From contig NC_014100.1 of the NCBI RefSeq assembly GCF_000092285.1, positions 3,720,001 through 3,784,000 of the forward strand: 64,000 nucleotides of DNA. Reading direction: 5' to 3'. The DNA is from Caulobacter segnis ATCC 21756. GTDB lineage: Bacteria > Pseudomonadota > Alphaproteobacteria > Caulobacterales > Caulobacteraceae. Below are positions 44,900 to 53,182 of the stretch, piece after piece (within the stretch, counting starts at the first letter, position 1; each line of letters begins with the position of its first letter). The translations under genes and the position numbers were made by a program. The notes beneath the pieces were generated by a model. The model was not told the origin of the DNA, ran no database searches, and was given only the letters and a program-made list of their open reading frames with translations.

Positions 44900-46375
44900 C
44901 TACTCCGCCGCGTCGAGGGCTTCGGCCAGCTCGCGCTCCAGGCCGTAATAGCGGGCGCGGTCCCAGAACTTGGGGCGGGCGATGCCGGTCGAGCGGTGAC
45001 GGCCCAGCACCTTGCCGTGCTCGTCCTCGCCGGTGATGTCGTAGACGAACAGGTCCTGGGTCACGACCACGTCGCCCTCCAGCCCGACCACCTCGGTGAT
45101 GTGGGTGATGCGGCGGCTGCCGTCGCGCAGGCGGGCGGCCTGGATGATCACGTCGACCGAGCCGACGATCATCTCCTTGATGGTCTTGGAGGGCAGGCCG
45201 TAACCGCCCATGGTGATCATGCTCTCGACCCGGCTCAGCGCCTCGCGCGGGCTGTTGGCGTGCAGCGTGCCCATCGAGCCGTCGTGGCCGGTGTTCATCG
45301 CCTGCAGCAGGTCGAAGGCCTCGGGACCGCGCACTTCGCCGACGATGATCCGCTCGGGCCGCATGCGCAGGCAGTTGCGCACGAGGTCGCGCATGGTGAC
45401 CGCCCCCTGCCCTTCCAGGTTCGGCGGCCGGGTTTCCAGGCGCACCACGTGCGGCTGCTGCAGCTGCAGTTCGGCCGCGTCCTCGCAAGTGACGACCCGC
45501 TCGGTGGGGTCGATGAAGGCGGTCATGGTGTTGAGCAAGGTGGTCTTGCCCGAGCCGGTGCCGCCCGAGATGATCACGTTGCAGCGGCAGGCGCCGATCA
45601 CGCCCAGCACCCGCGCCCCCTCGGGGCTGATGGAGGCGTACTCCACCAGGTTCTTCATCGTCAGCTTGTCGCGCCGGAACTTGCGGATGGTCAGGGTCGG
45701 GCCGTCCAGCGCCAGCGGCGGGGCGATGACGTTGACGCGGCTGCCGTCGGGCAGGCGGGCGTCGCAGATCGGACTGCTCTCGTCGACGCGGCGGCCGACC
45801 TGGCTGACGATCCGCTGGCAGATGTTCATCAGCTGCTGGTTGTCGCGGAAGCGGACATTGGTCAGCTGAACCTTGCCGCCGACTTCGATGAACACCCGGT
45901 GCGCGCCGTTGACCATGATGTCGGCGATGTCGTCGCGGGCCAGCAAGGGCTCCAGCGGGCCATAGCCGAGGACGTCGTTGGTGATGTCCTGGACCAGGGC
46001 CTCCTGCTCGGAGACCGACATCGAGACGTTCTTGATCGCCACCAGCTCGGCGACGATGTCGCGGATCTCCTCGGCCGCCTGGCGCTGGTCCAGCTGGGCC
46101 AGCTGCGACAGGTCGATCGTGTTCAGCAGGGCGTTGAAGATCGTCGTCTTGGTGACGTGGTAGTAGTCGCTCTGCTCACGGACGATCGGGGCGGCCAGCG
46201 GCGCCGCCTGGTGGGCCAGGGCGCGCGGCGGCGGACCGGTCACCTTGGGCGACGGCGCGACCGGCTCGGCGGGCGGCGTCTCGATCCGCCGCGCGCGCGT
46301 GGCGACCGGCGCGCCCTCCGCCGGAGCGGGCGACGGGGCCTTCTGTTCAGCGGACGGGGCGCGCTTGCCGAACAT
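44900..46375 (-). CDS. cpaF: Tad pilus ATPase CpaF (TadA)
   Basis: A 491-residue cytoplasmic secretion ATPase of the GspE/VirB11 superfamily that powers extension and, in Caulobacter, retraction of the Tad pilus. The Pro-rich N-terminus (1-65) is followed by the N-terminal domain and the ATPase with Walker A SGGTGSGKTTLLNT, the His/Asp boxes and Walker B region RIIVGEVRGPEAFDLLQAMNTGHDGS. It lies between cpaE and the tadB-like gene. Confidence 0.95.
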   Translation of the reverse strand: MFGKRAPSAEQKAPSPAPAEGAPVATRARRIETPPAEPVAPSPKVTGPPPRALAHQAAPLAAPIVREQSDYYHVTKTTIFNALLNTIDLSQLAQLDQRQAAEEIRDIVAELVAIKNVSMSVSEQEALVQDITNDVLGYGPLEPLLARDDIADIMVNGAHRVFIEVGGKVQLTNVRFRDNQQLMNICQRIVSQVGRRVDESSPICDARLPDGSRVNVIAPPLALDGPTLTIRKFRRDKLTMKNLVEYASISPEGARVLGVIGACRCNVIISGGTGSGKTTLLNTMTAFIDPTERVVTCEDAAELQLQQPHVVRLETRPPNLEGQGAVTMRDLVRNCLRMRPERIIVGEVRGPEAFDLLQAMNTGHDGSMGTLHANSPREALSRVESMITMGGYGLPSKTIKEMIVGSVDVIIQAARLRDGSRRITHITEVVGLEGDVVVTQDLFVYDITGEDEHGKVLGRHRSTGIARPKFWDRARYYGLERELAEALDAAE

Positions 46376-46376
46376 C

Positions 46377-47771
46377 TCAGCTCTTCTTGAACAGCGCCGA
46401 CAGCAGCGAGGCTTTTGGCGGGCTCGGCGGCTCGCGGCGGCTGATCAGCCGCGCCAGCTGCTCGATCCCCTCGGCGGCCTTGGAGCGCGGCGCGATCTCG
46501 GCCAGCATCTGGCCGTTGTTGGCCGCCAGGCCGTAGGGCTTGGGATCGAAGAGCAGCACCAGCGAGGGCTCAACGCCCAGGGCCTCGCCGAAGTCCTTGA
46601 CCGGGATCTCCGGCCGGCCGGGCACGCCGACTTGGTTCAAGACGAGGCGCGGCGGGGCGTCGTTGGGACGGGCCGCGCGCACCAGGTCGATGATGTTCTT
46701 GGCGTTGCGCAGGGACGCCAGATCGGGCGTGGCCACCACCACCAGCTCGTCCGAGCCCAGCAGCACACGGCGGGTCCAGGCGCTCCAGATGTGCGGCAGG
46801 TCCAGCACCACATAGGGCGCAGCGGCACGGATGCGGTGGGTGACCTCGTCAAACGCGTCGGCGCCGATCTCGTAGTCGTCGTCCAAGGTCGCGGGCGCGG
46901 CGAACAGCGACAGGCGGTCGCCGCAGCGGACCATCATCCGGTCCATCAGCACCGGGTCCAGCCGGTCGGGCTGGCTGAGGGCGTCGAACACCCCCTGCAC
47001 GGGGTCCTGGTTGAAATCGAGGCCGGCGGTGCCGAAGGCCAGATCGAGGTCCGCCAGCACGGTCGCCGTCTGCAGGCGCTCGGACATCGTCCAGGCGAAG
47101 TTGTGCGCCAGCGTCGAGGCGCCGACCCCGCCCTTGGCCCCGACGAACGCCACCTGGCGGCCGACGAACGGCGCGGAAGGGTCGGCGTAGAGGTCGGCGA
47201 TCGCGCGGATCACCGACAGGGCCGACAGCGGCGGCGTCAGGTACTCGCTGACGCCGCGCCGCATCAGCTCGCGATAGAGGGCGATGTCGTTGGCCTGGCC
47301 GATCACCACGACCTTGGTCCCCGCGTCACAGACCTCCGCCAGGGCGTCCAGGTGGTGCAGCAGGCGCTGGGCGTCATCCAGGCTTTCGACCATCACCAGG
47401 GAGGGGGTCGGCTGATCCTGATAGAGGTCAACGGCCGCGGCGAGGCCGCCCATCCGGACGACCGTGGTCGCCCGCGCCATGCGCCGATCCTTGGCGGCCT
47501 GTTCCAGAACGGCGGCGGTCTCGGTCCGGGCGCAGAAGGCGTGGAGGGTGACGCGCGGGATCACCGCCTCGCTCCCCCGGCTGTCGGGGACCGACGATGG
47601 GGCGCTTTCGGCCTGCGCCGGCGCGCGCGGCGCCAGCGGATCCTCGAACCCGCCCAGCGTCGGCTCCAAGGCCGGCGGCGCCGAGGCGCGCCAGGGATCG
47701 ACCGCGCCGACCGTGAAGCTCTCGGCGTCCTCCAGACCCAGGTTGAAGGGATCGTTGTCGGCCGGCGCCAT
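46377..47771 (-). CDS. cpaE: CpaE, MinD/ParA-like pilus localisation ATPase
   Basis: A 464-residue protein. The N-terminal half has a degenerate receiver-like domain (about 65-180) and the C-terminal half a MinD/ParA-like ATPase with deviant Walker A GAKGGVGASTLAHNFA. In Caulobacter CpaE positions the pilus apparatus at a pole. The start overlaps the cpaD stop by one base. Confidence 0.93.
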   Translation of the reverse strand: MAPADNDPFNLGLEDAESFTVGAVDPWRASAPPALEPTLGGFEDPLAPRAPAQAESAPSSVPDSRGSEAVIPRVTLHAFCARTETAAVLEQAAKDRRMARATTVVRMGGLAAAVDLYQDQPTPSLVMVESLDDAQRLLHHLDALAEVCDAGTKVVVIGQANDIALYRELMRRGVSEYLTPPLSALSVIRAIADLYADPSAPFVGRQVAFVGAKGGVGASTLAHNFAWTMSERLQTATVLADLDLAFGTAGLDFNQDPVQGVFDALSQPDRLDPVLMDRMMVRCGDRLSLFAAPATLDDDYEIGADAFDEVTHRIRAAAPYVVLDLPHIWSAWTRRVLLGSDELVVVATPDLASLRNAKNIIDLVRAARPNDAPPRLVLNQVGVPGRPEIPVKDFGEALGVEPSLVLLFDPKPYGLAANNGQMLAEIAPRSKAAEGIEQLARLISRREPPSPPKASLLSALFKKS

Positions 47772-48460
47772 CAGGGGATCGCCTTGGAGATCGCGCCGCT
47801 GGCCTGGTCGTCGCGGGCCGAGCTGGTGATCTCGCCGCGCCGATACTTGCCCATCACCGTGTCGCGGCGACCGGCGTCGGCGGGCGTCATGTCGCGCGGC
47901 CGGACCAGGTCCTCGGGGTTGGCCACCTGGGCGGCCATGTTGGCGGCGACGGCGCAGCCGAAGTTCTCATAGGCCTTGTTGTCGCGCGTGGCGGTGAGGC
48001 TCTCCCAGGCCTGGCCGCACTTGGGAACTTCGGCCTCGTAGCGGACGAAGCCGACGCGCAGCACGGGCTCGGGCGGGAGGGACGGGTCGGCGCCGACGAT
48101 GCGGACGTGGGCGGCGGGCGCGCCGAGGAAGATCAGGCGCTCGCGCACCTGGACGGCCATGGCGCCGGCGCCGCTGGGCGCGGTCACGACCAGCTCGCGC
48201 CCCTCGGCTTGCAGCCAGCGACCGACCAGGGCCTGCAGCGCCACGCGCTGATTGTCCGACAGGCCGGTGGCGTGGACCATCAGCAGGATCTCGTCAGGCG
48301 CCGGGGTCACCTTGACCCGCTCGGCCCAGACCTGGGTCTCGGTCGCCGCCTGGGGCGCGGGCGCGGGGGCCGGCGTCGAGGCGCAGGCGCAGAGGCTGGC
48401 CACGGCGGCGAGCCAGAGGCCGGTCTTTAGGACGGTCTTGACGGGGGTGTTGCGCGTCAT
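47771..48460 (-). CDS. cpaD: CpaD, pilus biogenesis lipoprotein
   Basis: A 229-residue outer-membrane lipoprotein; the signal ends LCACAST with the acylation Cys in SLCAC. The body shows the CpaD family layout: a secretin-associated N-terminal region and the conserved C-terminal FGCAVAANMAAQVANPEDLVRPR. It assists CpaC in the outer membrane. It lies between cpaC (seven-base gap) and cpaE. Confidence 0.93.
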   Translation of the reverse strand: MTRNTPVKTVLKTGLWLAAVASLCACASTPAPAPAPQAATETQVWAERVKVTPAPDEILLMVHATGLSDNQRVALQALVGRWLQAEGRELVVTAPSGAGAMAVQVRERLIFLGAPAAHVRIVGADPSLPPEPVLRVGFVRYEAEVPKCGQAWESLTATRDNKAYENFGCAVAANMAAQVANPEDLVRPRDMTPADAGRRDTVMGKYRRGEITSSARDDQASGAISKAIP

Positions 48461-48467
48461 GGCGGCC

Positions 48468-50162
48468 CTACTCGATCACATAGCCCACGGGGCCCTGGTA
48501 CGCGCGCCCCGCATTCGCGCCCGGCGGCGCCTTGACCACCTGGTTCAGCCGACCCAGCAGCACCGTGCTCATGTCCCCGGCCATCCGCAGCCCGTCGGCC
48601 GGCGTCTGCAGGTCCCGCGGCTTGGCCGGATCGACAATGTAGGGCGTGACGATGATGACGAGCTCGGTCTCGCCGTTGAGGAAGTCGCGCGAGCGGAACA
48701 GCGAGCCCAGGATCGGCATGTTGGTCATGCCCGGCAGGGCGTCGATCGCCTGCTTGGTGGTCTGCTGCAGCAGGCCCGCGATCATGAAAGAGCCGCCCGA
48801 GGGCAGCTCGACCGTGGTCTCGGCCCGGCGGACCGACAGGCCGGGGACCGTGAGGGGCGCGCTGGTCGTGGTCGTATTGCCGCTGGTCGTGCTGTTGCTG
48901 ATCGTGAAGGCGCCCAGGCTGGAAAGCTCCGAGACCTCGGTCGAGATTTTCAGCGAGATCCGGCCGCCCGACATCACCACCGGGGTGTAGCCGAGGCCCA
49001 CGCCATAGGGCTTGAACTCGATCGCGATCTTGCCGGTCGCGTCGCTGCCGGTGGGGACCGGGAACTCGCCGCCGACCAGGAAATGCCCGGCCTCGCCCGA
49101 GACGGCCGTCAGGTTGGGCTCGGCGAGCGTGCGCACCAGGCCCACGCGCTCGAACGCCTGGATCATGCCCTTGGCCTGGTTGACGCCGGTGCTGCCCGCC
49201 GTGTCGCTGATGGTGGCGGTGTCGCCGTTACCGACCACGATCTCCCGACCCGTCGTCGGGTCGATGACGCCGGTGTGGTAGACCTTGCCGTGCACCACGG
49301 CCAGGCACTTGGCGTCGCCAACGCCGTTCCCGCAGGGAATCTGCAAGGTAGGCTGCTTGGTGGTGTCCAGCTTGTAGCCGCCGGTCACCCCGCCCAGCAG
49401 GTTCCCGTTGACGCTGTAGGTCGGCGACAGGCCGAACGAATACTGGCTCTGCCCCAGCTGGCCGAGCACCGCGTTCAGATCCACGCCCAGCTGCTTGATG
49501 ACGTTGCGGCGCACCTCGACGATGCGGACCTGCAGCATCACCTGGTCCTTGCCCGCGATGCTGAGCATGTTCAGCACCTTGTCCGGGCCGCCGACATACT
49601 GGGCGGCGATGCGGGCGGCGGCGTCGGACTGGGCGGGCGAGCGGACGGTCCCGCTCAGCACCACGCTGTCGCGGATCGGCCGGACCTCGATCTTCGCGTC
49701 GGGCAGCACCCGGCTCAGGGTGTCGGCCAACTGGTCGACCGGCTGGGAGACCTTGATCGACAGCGACAGGATCCGGCGGCCGGCGTCGTCGAAGAAGGCC
49801 GCGTCCGTGACGCCCTCGGCCAGGCCGACGATGTAGACGCGGCGACGGTCGCGCAGCACCGCGTCGGCCACGGTCGGGCTGGTGACCAGCAGATCGCGAA
49901 CGTCCGCGGGCAGCTCGACGATCGCCGACTTGCCCTTGGCCAGCTCGAGGGTGGCGGCGGTCTGGTCGGCGGTCAGCACGACGCGCGCGACCTGGCCGTT
50001 GAGCGAGACCGGCGCGGCGGCGGGCGCCATCGGACGCGGCGTCGCGCGCGGCGCGGCCGGGTAGACGTGTGAGCCGCGCACCGGGCCGTCAGCGAAAACG
50101 GGGCTCGCCGTGCTCAGACCCATCAGGGCGGCGAGATGGACGGTCAGCAGGCGGCGGCTCAT
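48468..50162 (-). CDS. cpaC: CpaC, Tad pilus secretin (RcpA)
   Basis: A 564-residue secretin. Residues 1-25 are a signal peptide. The pilus-assembly N-terminal domain (about 60-135, ending VADAVLRDRRRVYIVG) and a BON-like segment precede the secretin barrel (about 280-510) with the conserved VPGLSVRRAETTVELPSGGSFMIAGLL and ELVIIVTPYIV. It forms the outer-membrane channel for the pilus. The start overlaps the cpaB stop by four bases. Confidence 0.95.
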   Translation of the reverse strand: MSRRLLTVHLAALMGLSTASPVFADGPVRGSHVYPAAPRATPRPMAPAAAPVSLNGQVARVVLTADQTAATLELAKGKSAIVELPADVRDLLVTSPTVADAVLRDRRRVYIVGLAEGVTDAAFFDDAGRRILSLSIKVSQPVDQLADTLSRVLPDAKIEVRPIRDSVVLSGTVRSPAQSDAAARIAAQYVGGPDKVLNMLSIAGKDQVMLQVRIVEVRRNVIKQLGVDLNAVLGQLGQSQYSFGLSPTYSVNGNLLGGVTGGYKLDTTKQPTLQIPCGNGVGDAKCLAVVHGKVYHTGVIDPTTGREIVVGNGDTATISDTAGSTGVNQAKGMIQAFERVGLVRTLAEPNLTAVSGEAGHFLVGGEFPVPTGSDATGKIAIEFKPYGVGLGYTPVVMSGGRISLKISTEVSELSSLGAFTISNSTTSGNTTTTSAPLTVPGLSVRRAETTVELPSGGSFMIAGLLQQTTKQAIDALPGMTNMPILGSLFRSRDFLNGETELVIIVTPYIVDPAKPRDLQTPADGLRMAGDMSTVLLGRLNQVVKAPPGANAGRAYQGPVGYVIE

Positions 50163-51040
50163 GGGCGCACCACGACGCTGGAGGTCTGGCCGCCGCGATT
50201 GATCCGCACGGCGGCGGGATCCGACGGGCCGGCGAACCCGCCGGAAGGCGCGCCGGCGTCGGTATAGGCGCGCAGGGCCAGGGTGACCGGGCCGCCGGCC
50301 TTGGCGGCCGCCAGCGCCTCGGCCTCGGCCGCGCCGACCTCCAGCGTGGCCGAGGTGGCGATCTGGCTTTTGGCGTCCTTGTCGGCGACCGTCTTCTGAT
50401 CGAGGGCCAGCACGCGGACATTGCGCAGCACGGTCTCGCCGATGATCACGCGGCCTCCCACGCCCCCGGGAAGCGGGGCGTCGCGGGTCGACAGCACGTC
50501 GACGCGGTCGCCGGGCAGGATGAAACCGCCGGCCGTGGTGTCGGCCGAGACCGGCACGGCCACGGCGCGCTTGCCGGGCGTCAGGACCACCGAGAGATAG
50601 CCGCCCTCGCCGCCGCGCACGATCTTGCGGGCGGTGATCGGCTCGCCGGCCAGGATGGGATCGCGGACGATGGCGCCGTCCAGCGCCTTGGCCGGATCGC
50701 CGCCGATCATCTGGCCGGTGACGGCGGCCTTGGCCAGGGCGACCGCGCCCGACGTGGTCTCGCCCTCGGCCGGCGCGGCGCCGTTGGTGATGAAGGCGGC
50801 GTTGACGGAGTCGGAGGGCCAAGCCTGCCAGTCGATGTCGGCCTGGGTCAGGCGCGCGCCGATCGCCAGGTCGCGCTTGGCCACCAGCACCTGGGTCATC
50901 GGCTTGGCCGGCGCGGCGGCGGGCGCGGCCGCGGCGACGGGCTTGTCCGCCTTAACCCCCAGGGCGCGTTGCAGCACCACGGCCATGCCGATGGCCGACA
51001 CGGCGGCGATCAGGACGATGAGGAGACGGACGGGGCTCAT
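50159..51040 (-). CDS. cpaB: CpaB, pilus assembly protein (RcpC)
   Basis: A 293-residue periplasmic protein with an N-terminal membrane anchor (about 5-25) and an SAF domain (about 48-125) for carbohydrate or peptidoglycan binding; RcpC/CpaB domain follows with VAVPVSADTTAGGFILPGDRVDVL. It links the secretin to the wall. A 174-bp gap separates it from cpaA and contains candidate CtrA sites, so cpaB-tadC may have its own promoter. Confidence 0.93.
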   Translation of the reverse strand: MSPVRLLIVLIAAVSAIGMAVVLQRALGVKADKPVAAAAPAAAPAKPMTQVLVAKRDLAIGARLTQADIDWQAWPSDSVNAAFITNGAAPAEGETTSGAVALAKAAVTGQMIGGDPAKALDGAIVRDPILAGEPITARKIVRGGEGGYLSVVLTPGKRAVAVPVSADTTAGGFILPGDRVDVLSTRDAPLPGGVGGRVIIGETVLRNVRVLALDQKTVADKDAKSQIATSATLEVGAAEAEALAAAKAGGPVTLALRAYTDAGAPSGGFAGPSDPAAVRINRGGQTSSVVVRP

Positions 51041-51147
51041 GCGCGGGCGGAACTCGTGCGGTCACTCAGGAAAACCGGGGCCGCCTCCGGGCGAGCACGC
51101 GCGATTCAACACCGGCCTTTCTGGCCGAAGCGCATGGTCGTCCGCTT

Positions 51148-51177
51148 ATGGTTAACGAGGGCTAAAATTCCGGTTAA
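51148..51177 (-). promoter_or_regulatory. Candidate CtrA binding sites upstream of cpaB
   Basis: Read on the minus strand, TTAA-N7-TTTA (51177 down to 51163) matches 7 of 8 bases of TTAA-N7-TTAA. The CtrA-like half site TTAACCAT lies at 51155-51148. Both are 110-135 bp before the cpaB start. Established: CtrA activates pilus genes in C. crescentus; binding here is inferred. Confidence 0.5.
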
Positions 51178-51214
51178 CGACACGCCGCGCCGCATGCGGC
51201 GCGCTGTCGCGGCC

Positions 51215-51727
51215 TCAGCCCAGAACGCCTTGAGCCAAAAGCGCTTTTGGGAAAGCGATCAGAGCGCCCGCGGCGATCGCCACGCCATAGGGCAGGTCCC
51301 CGCCCGACTGGCCCAGCCGGCGCACCCAGGCCGGGCCGCCGGCCACCATCGGCGCGACCCAGCCCGAGCGCAGGGCCAAGATCGCGAAGGTCAGCGCGCC
51401 GCCCGCCAGGCCGGTGTAGAGCAGGAACGGCAGCACCGCCGGCCAGCCCATCCACAGAGCACAGGCCGCCAAGAGCTTGCCGTCGCCCCCGCCGATCCAG
51501 CCGGCCGCGAACATGCCCATGCCCAGCACCAAGGCTCCAAGGCCGACGGCCAGGCAAACTCCGATCTGGGGGAGGCTCACGCCGCTGATCAGGGCGGCCG
51601 GAACGAAGGCGGCGATCAGGGCCAGGGAGACCCAGTTGGGGATCGTGTAGCTGGTCAGGTCCTTCAGCGCCCCGACGATGGCCAGGGCCGGAAAGACCAT
51701 CAGCAGAGAAATCTGGAGAGCCTGCAT
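51215..51727 (-). CDS. cpaA: CpaA, prepilin peptidase (A24 family)
   Basis: A 170-residue inner-membrane aspartic protease with about five membrane helices, which removes the leader of the Flp-type pilins. The two catalytic Asp residues are visible in GALKDLTSYTIPN and in GGGDGKLLAA. It has the short TadV-type architecture without a methylase domain. The ATG at 51727 gives MQALQISLLMVF. It follows the two pilin genes and their terminators. Confidence 0.92.
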   Translation of the reverse strand: MQALQISLLMVFPALAIVGALKDLTSYTIPNWVSLALIAAFVPAALISGVSLPQIGVCLAVGLGALVLGMGMFAAGWIGGGDGKLLAACALWMGWPAVLPFLLYTGLAGGALTFAILALRSGWVAPMVAGGPAWVRRLGQSGGDLPYGVAIAAGALIAFPKALLAQGVLG

Positions 51728-51803
51728 CGCGTCGCGCGCCTGATTGGGAACCGCCGCATCCTGCGACGCGACCCGTGAAGCAATGGTTTCCCCAAAAGAC
51801 AAA

Positions 51804-51833
51804 GAGGCCGCGACGCCCCCACGTCGCGGCCTC
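51804..51833 (-). terminator. Rho-independent terminator after the second pilin
   Basis: GAGGCCGCGACG (51804-51815) pairs with CGTCGCGGCCTC (51822-51833), and the minus strand continues TTTGTCTTTT. It lies 24 bp after the second pilin stop and 77 bp before the cpaA start, so read-through must supply or cpaA must be separately transcribed. Confidence 0.9.
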
Positions 51834-51857
51834 TCCACGCCCCGGTCGACCTTGTTG

Positions 51858-52028
51858 TTATTCGCCGCCGAGGCCCACGCCCGTGACGCGCGCGCCGGGG
51901 CTGAAGACCACGCCCAGACCCGTGACGCAGACGGTGGTGATGACCGCGATCACGGCGACGAACAGGCCATACTGGATGCCCGCGACGCCGGACTCGTCCT
52001 TGGCGAAGGCCTTGATCAGGTGCGTCAT
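51858..52028 (-). CDS. Second Flp-family (type IVb) pilin-like protein
   Basis: A 56-residue pilin-like protein: MTHLIKAFAKDESG leader, then mature VAGIQYGLFVAVIAVI and a hydrophobic helix, then a short Gly/Val-rich tail. The leader and processing Gly14 match PilA. The otherwise near-invariant Glu at mature position 5 is Gln19 here, before the conserved Tyr20. A Cys (TTVCVTG) lies in the helix. It lies 176 bp after pilA, between two terminators. It could be a minor pilin, a decoy, or a decaying duplicate. Confidence 0.85.
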   Translation of the reverse strand: MTHLIKAFAKDESGVAGIQYGLFVAVIAVITTVCVTGLGVVFSPGARVTGVGLGGE

Positions 52029-52152
52029 GGCGCGGTCCTAAAGGGTTGATCCGATGACAAGGACCCTAGGCCAAACAGATAAAATCGAGGTTATTCATCG
52101 ACGTTAATTAGAAGTTACCGCGAAGTTCCTCGAGAATATTCAAGACAAAAAA

Positions 52153-52178
52153 GAAGGGCCGGAGTGACCCGGCCCTTC
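52153..52178 (-). terminator. Rho-independent terminator of pilA
   Basis: GAAGGGCCGG (52153-52162) pairs perfectly with CCGGCCCTTC (52169-52178) around a 6-nt loop, followed on the minus strand by TTTTTTGTC. It lies 26 bp beyond the pilA stop. Confidence 0.92.
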
Positions 52179-52204
52179 TCGTCTTCGAATTCGAAAGTAA
52201 CGGC

Positions 52205-52384
52205 TTAGTTGCCAGCCGGCTTTTCGATGGCGTCGCCAGCCTTGCCGAAGGCGGTGCCGAGCTTGGTGCCGAGGGTCGTGACGGCGGTCACGATCACAAC
52301 GGCGATCAGGGCGACGATCAGGCCGTATTCGATGGCCGTGGCGCCGGATTCATCCTTCAGGAAGCGCGTGACGAACTTGCTCAT
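52205..52384 (-). CDS. pilA: Major Flp/Tad pilin PilA
   Basis: A 59-residue type IVb pilin. The leader MSKFVTRFLKDESG is cut after Gly14, giving mature ATAIEYGLIVALIAVVIV with Glu19 and Tyr20 in the invariant position-5/6 pair. The tail is short and polar. It differs little from what I remember of C. crescentus PilA. It forms the polar pili used for surface contact and phage adsorption. A strong terminator follows, which would make pilA far more abundant than the downstream genes. Confidence 0.96.
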   Translation of the reverse strand: MSKFVTRFLKDESGATAIEYGLIVALIAVVIVTAVTTLGTKLGTAFGKAGDAIEKPAGN

Positions 52385-52699
52385 GACTTGGTCTCCAAAA
52401 CCAGGGCTTGTGAGTTTGAGGCTTCCAAGTCAGCTCGACTTGCCACCCCTCCGAGAACACGACCAACTTCTCGGCAGGCGCTTAATTGGTAGTAAATTGG
52501 AAATGGTTTATTTCATATTTAGCTAAGTTTATTCGAATTTACTATTATCAAGACTTAACCATAAATCGAAATCGCGACACAAAGTGCTGATTCAGCTGGA
52601 GTTTTGCGCGATCATCGATAGCGCCCACGGCGCCCCTTAGGCCTTTATTGACCAATAGGTCCGATCCTGAAGGGCGTCGGCATCAGCCCAAGGCCCTCC
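52385..52699. promoter_or_regulatory. Divergent regulatory region of pilA and the cpaI-like gene
   Basis: An AT-rich 315-bp gap with no coding sequence. Candidate CtrA boxes: TTAA-N7-TAAA at 52482-52496 (7 of 8) and TTAACCAT at 52555-52562 (continuing N7-TCGA). A GATTC (GANTC, CcrM methylation site) lies at 52589-52593. This fits a cell-cycle-controlled promoter; PilA is known to be CtrA-dependent in C. crescentus. Exact transcription starts are not visible. Confidence 0.6.
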
Positions 52700-53098
52700 A
52701 TGCGTCGTTTTTCGTTCACCCTCGCCGCCCTCCTGGTCGCCTGGAACGTCGACGCCGCGGCCCAATCGCGCCCCGCCGCCCTGCCGCTGGCGACCGGCCA
52801 AGCGATCTCGTTGTCTCTGGGCGGCGCCATGCGCGACGTGGTGGTGGGCGATCCCGAGGTCGCCGACGTCAGCATCGTCAACGAGCGCACGCTGGTCGTT
52901 CTGGGCAAGCGCCCGGGCGTCACCAATCTGCTGGTCTTCGGCGCCGGCGGCCGCGCCCTGACCGATCGCCAGCTGATCGTCTCCGAAGCCGGCGGCGCGG
53001 CGGTGACCGTCTATCGAGGCGTCACCACCAGCAACTATGCCTGCCCGCGCGAGTGCGCTCGCCTGGCCCCTCCCGCCGCAGGCGCCTCGCCGCCCTGA
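52700..53098 (+). CDS. Secretin N-domain-like pilus assembly protein (CpaI-like)
   Basis: A 132-residue exported protein with a signal peptide of about 21 residues. The rest is the pilus-assembly N-terminal domain found at the start of CpaC (IVNERTLVVLGKRPGVTNLLVFG) with a distinct C-terminal tail containing two Cys (NYACPRECARL). A standalone secretin-N-domain could sit beside the CpaC channel. It is divergent from pilA and leads two pseudopilin-like genes. Confidence 0.85.
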   Translation: MRRFSFTLAALLVAWNVDAAAQSRPAALPLATGQAISLSLGGAMRDVVVGDPEVADVSIVNERTLVVLGKRPGVTNLLVFGAGGRALTDRQLIVSEAGGAAVTVYRGVTTSNYACPRECARLAPPAAGASPP

Positions 53099-53182
53099 GG
53101 GCTAAAAACCTCGTGCGCTTCTAACCAGTGATTAGGACCGTTCGACCTAGGCTCGCGGTTCGTTCACGAGGCGCCGCTCCGC

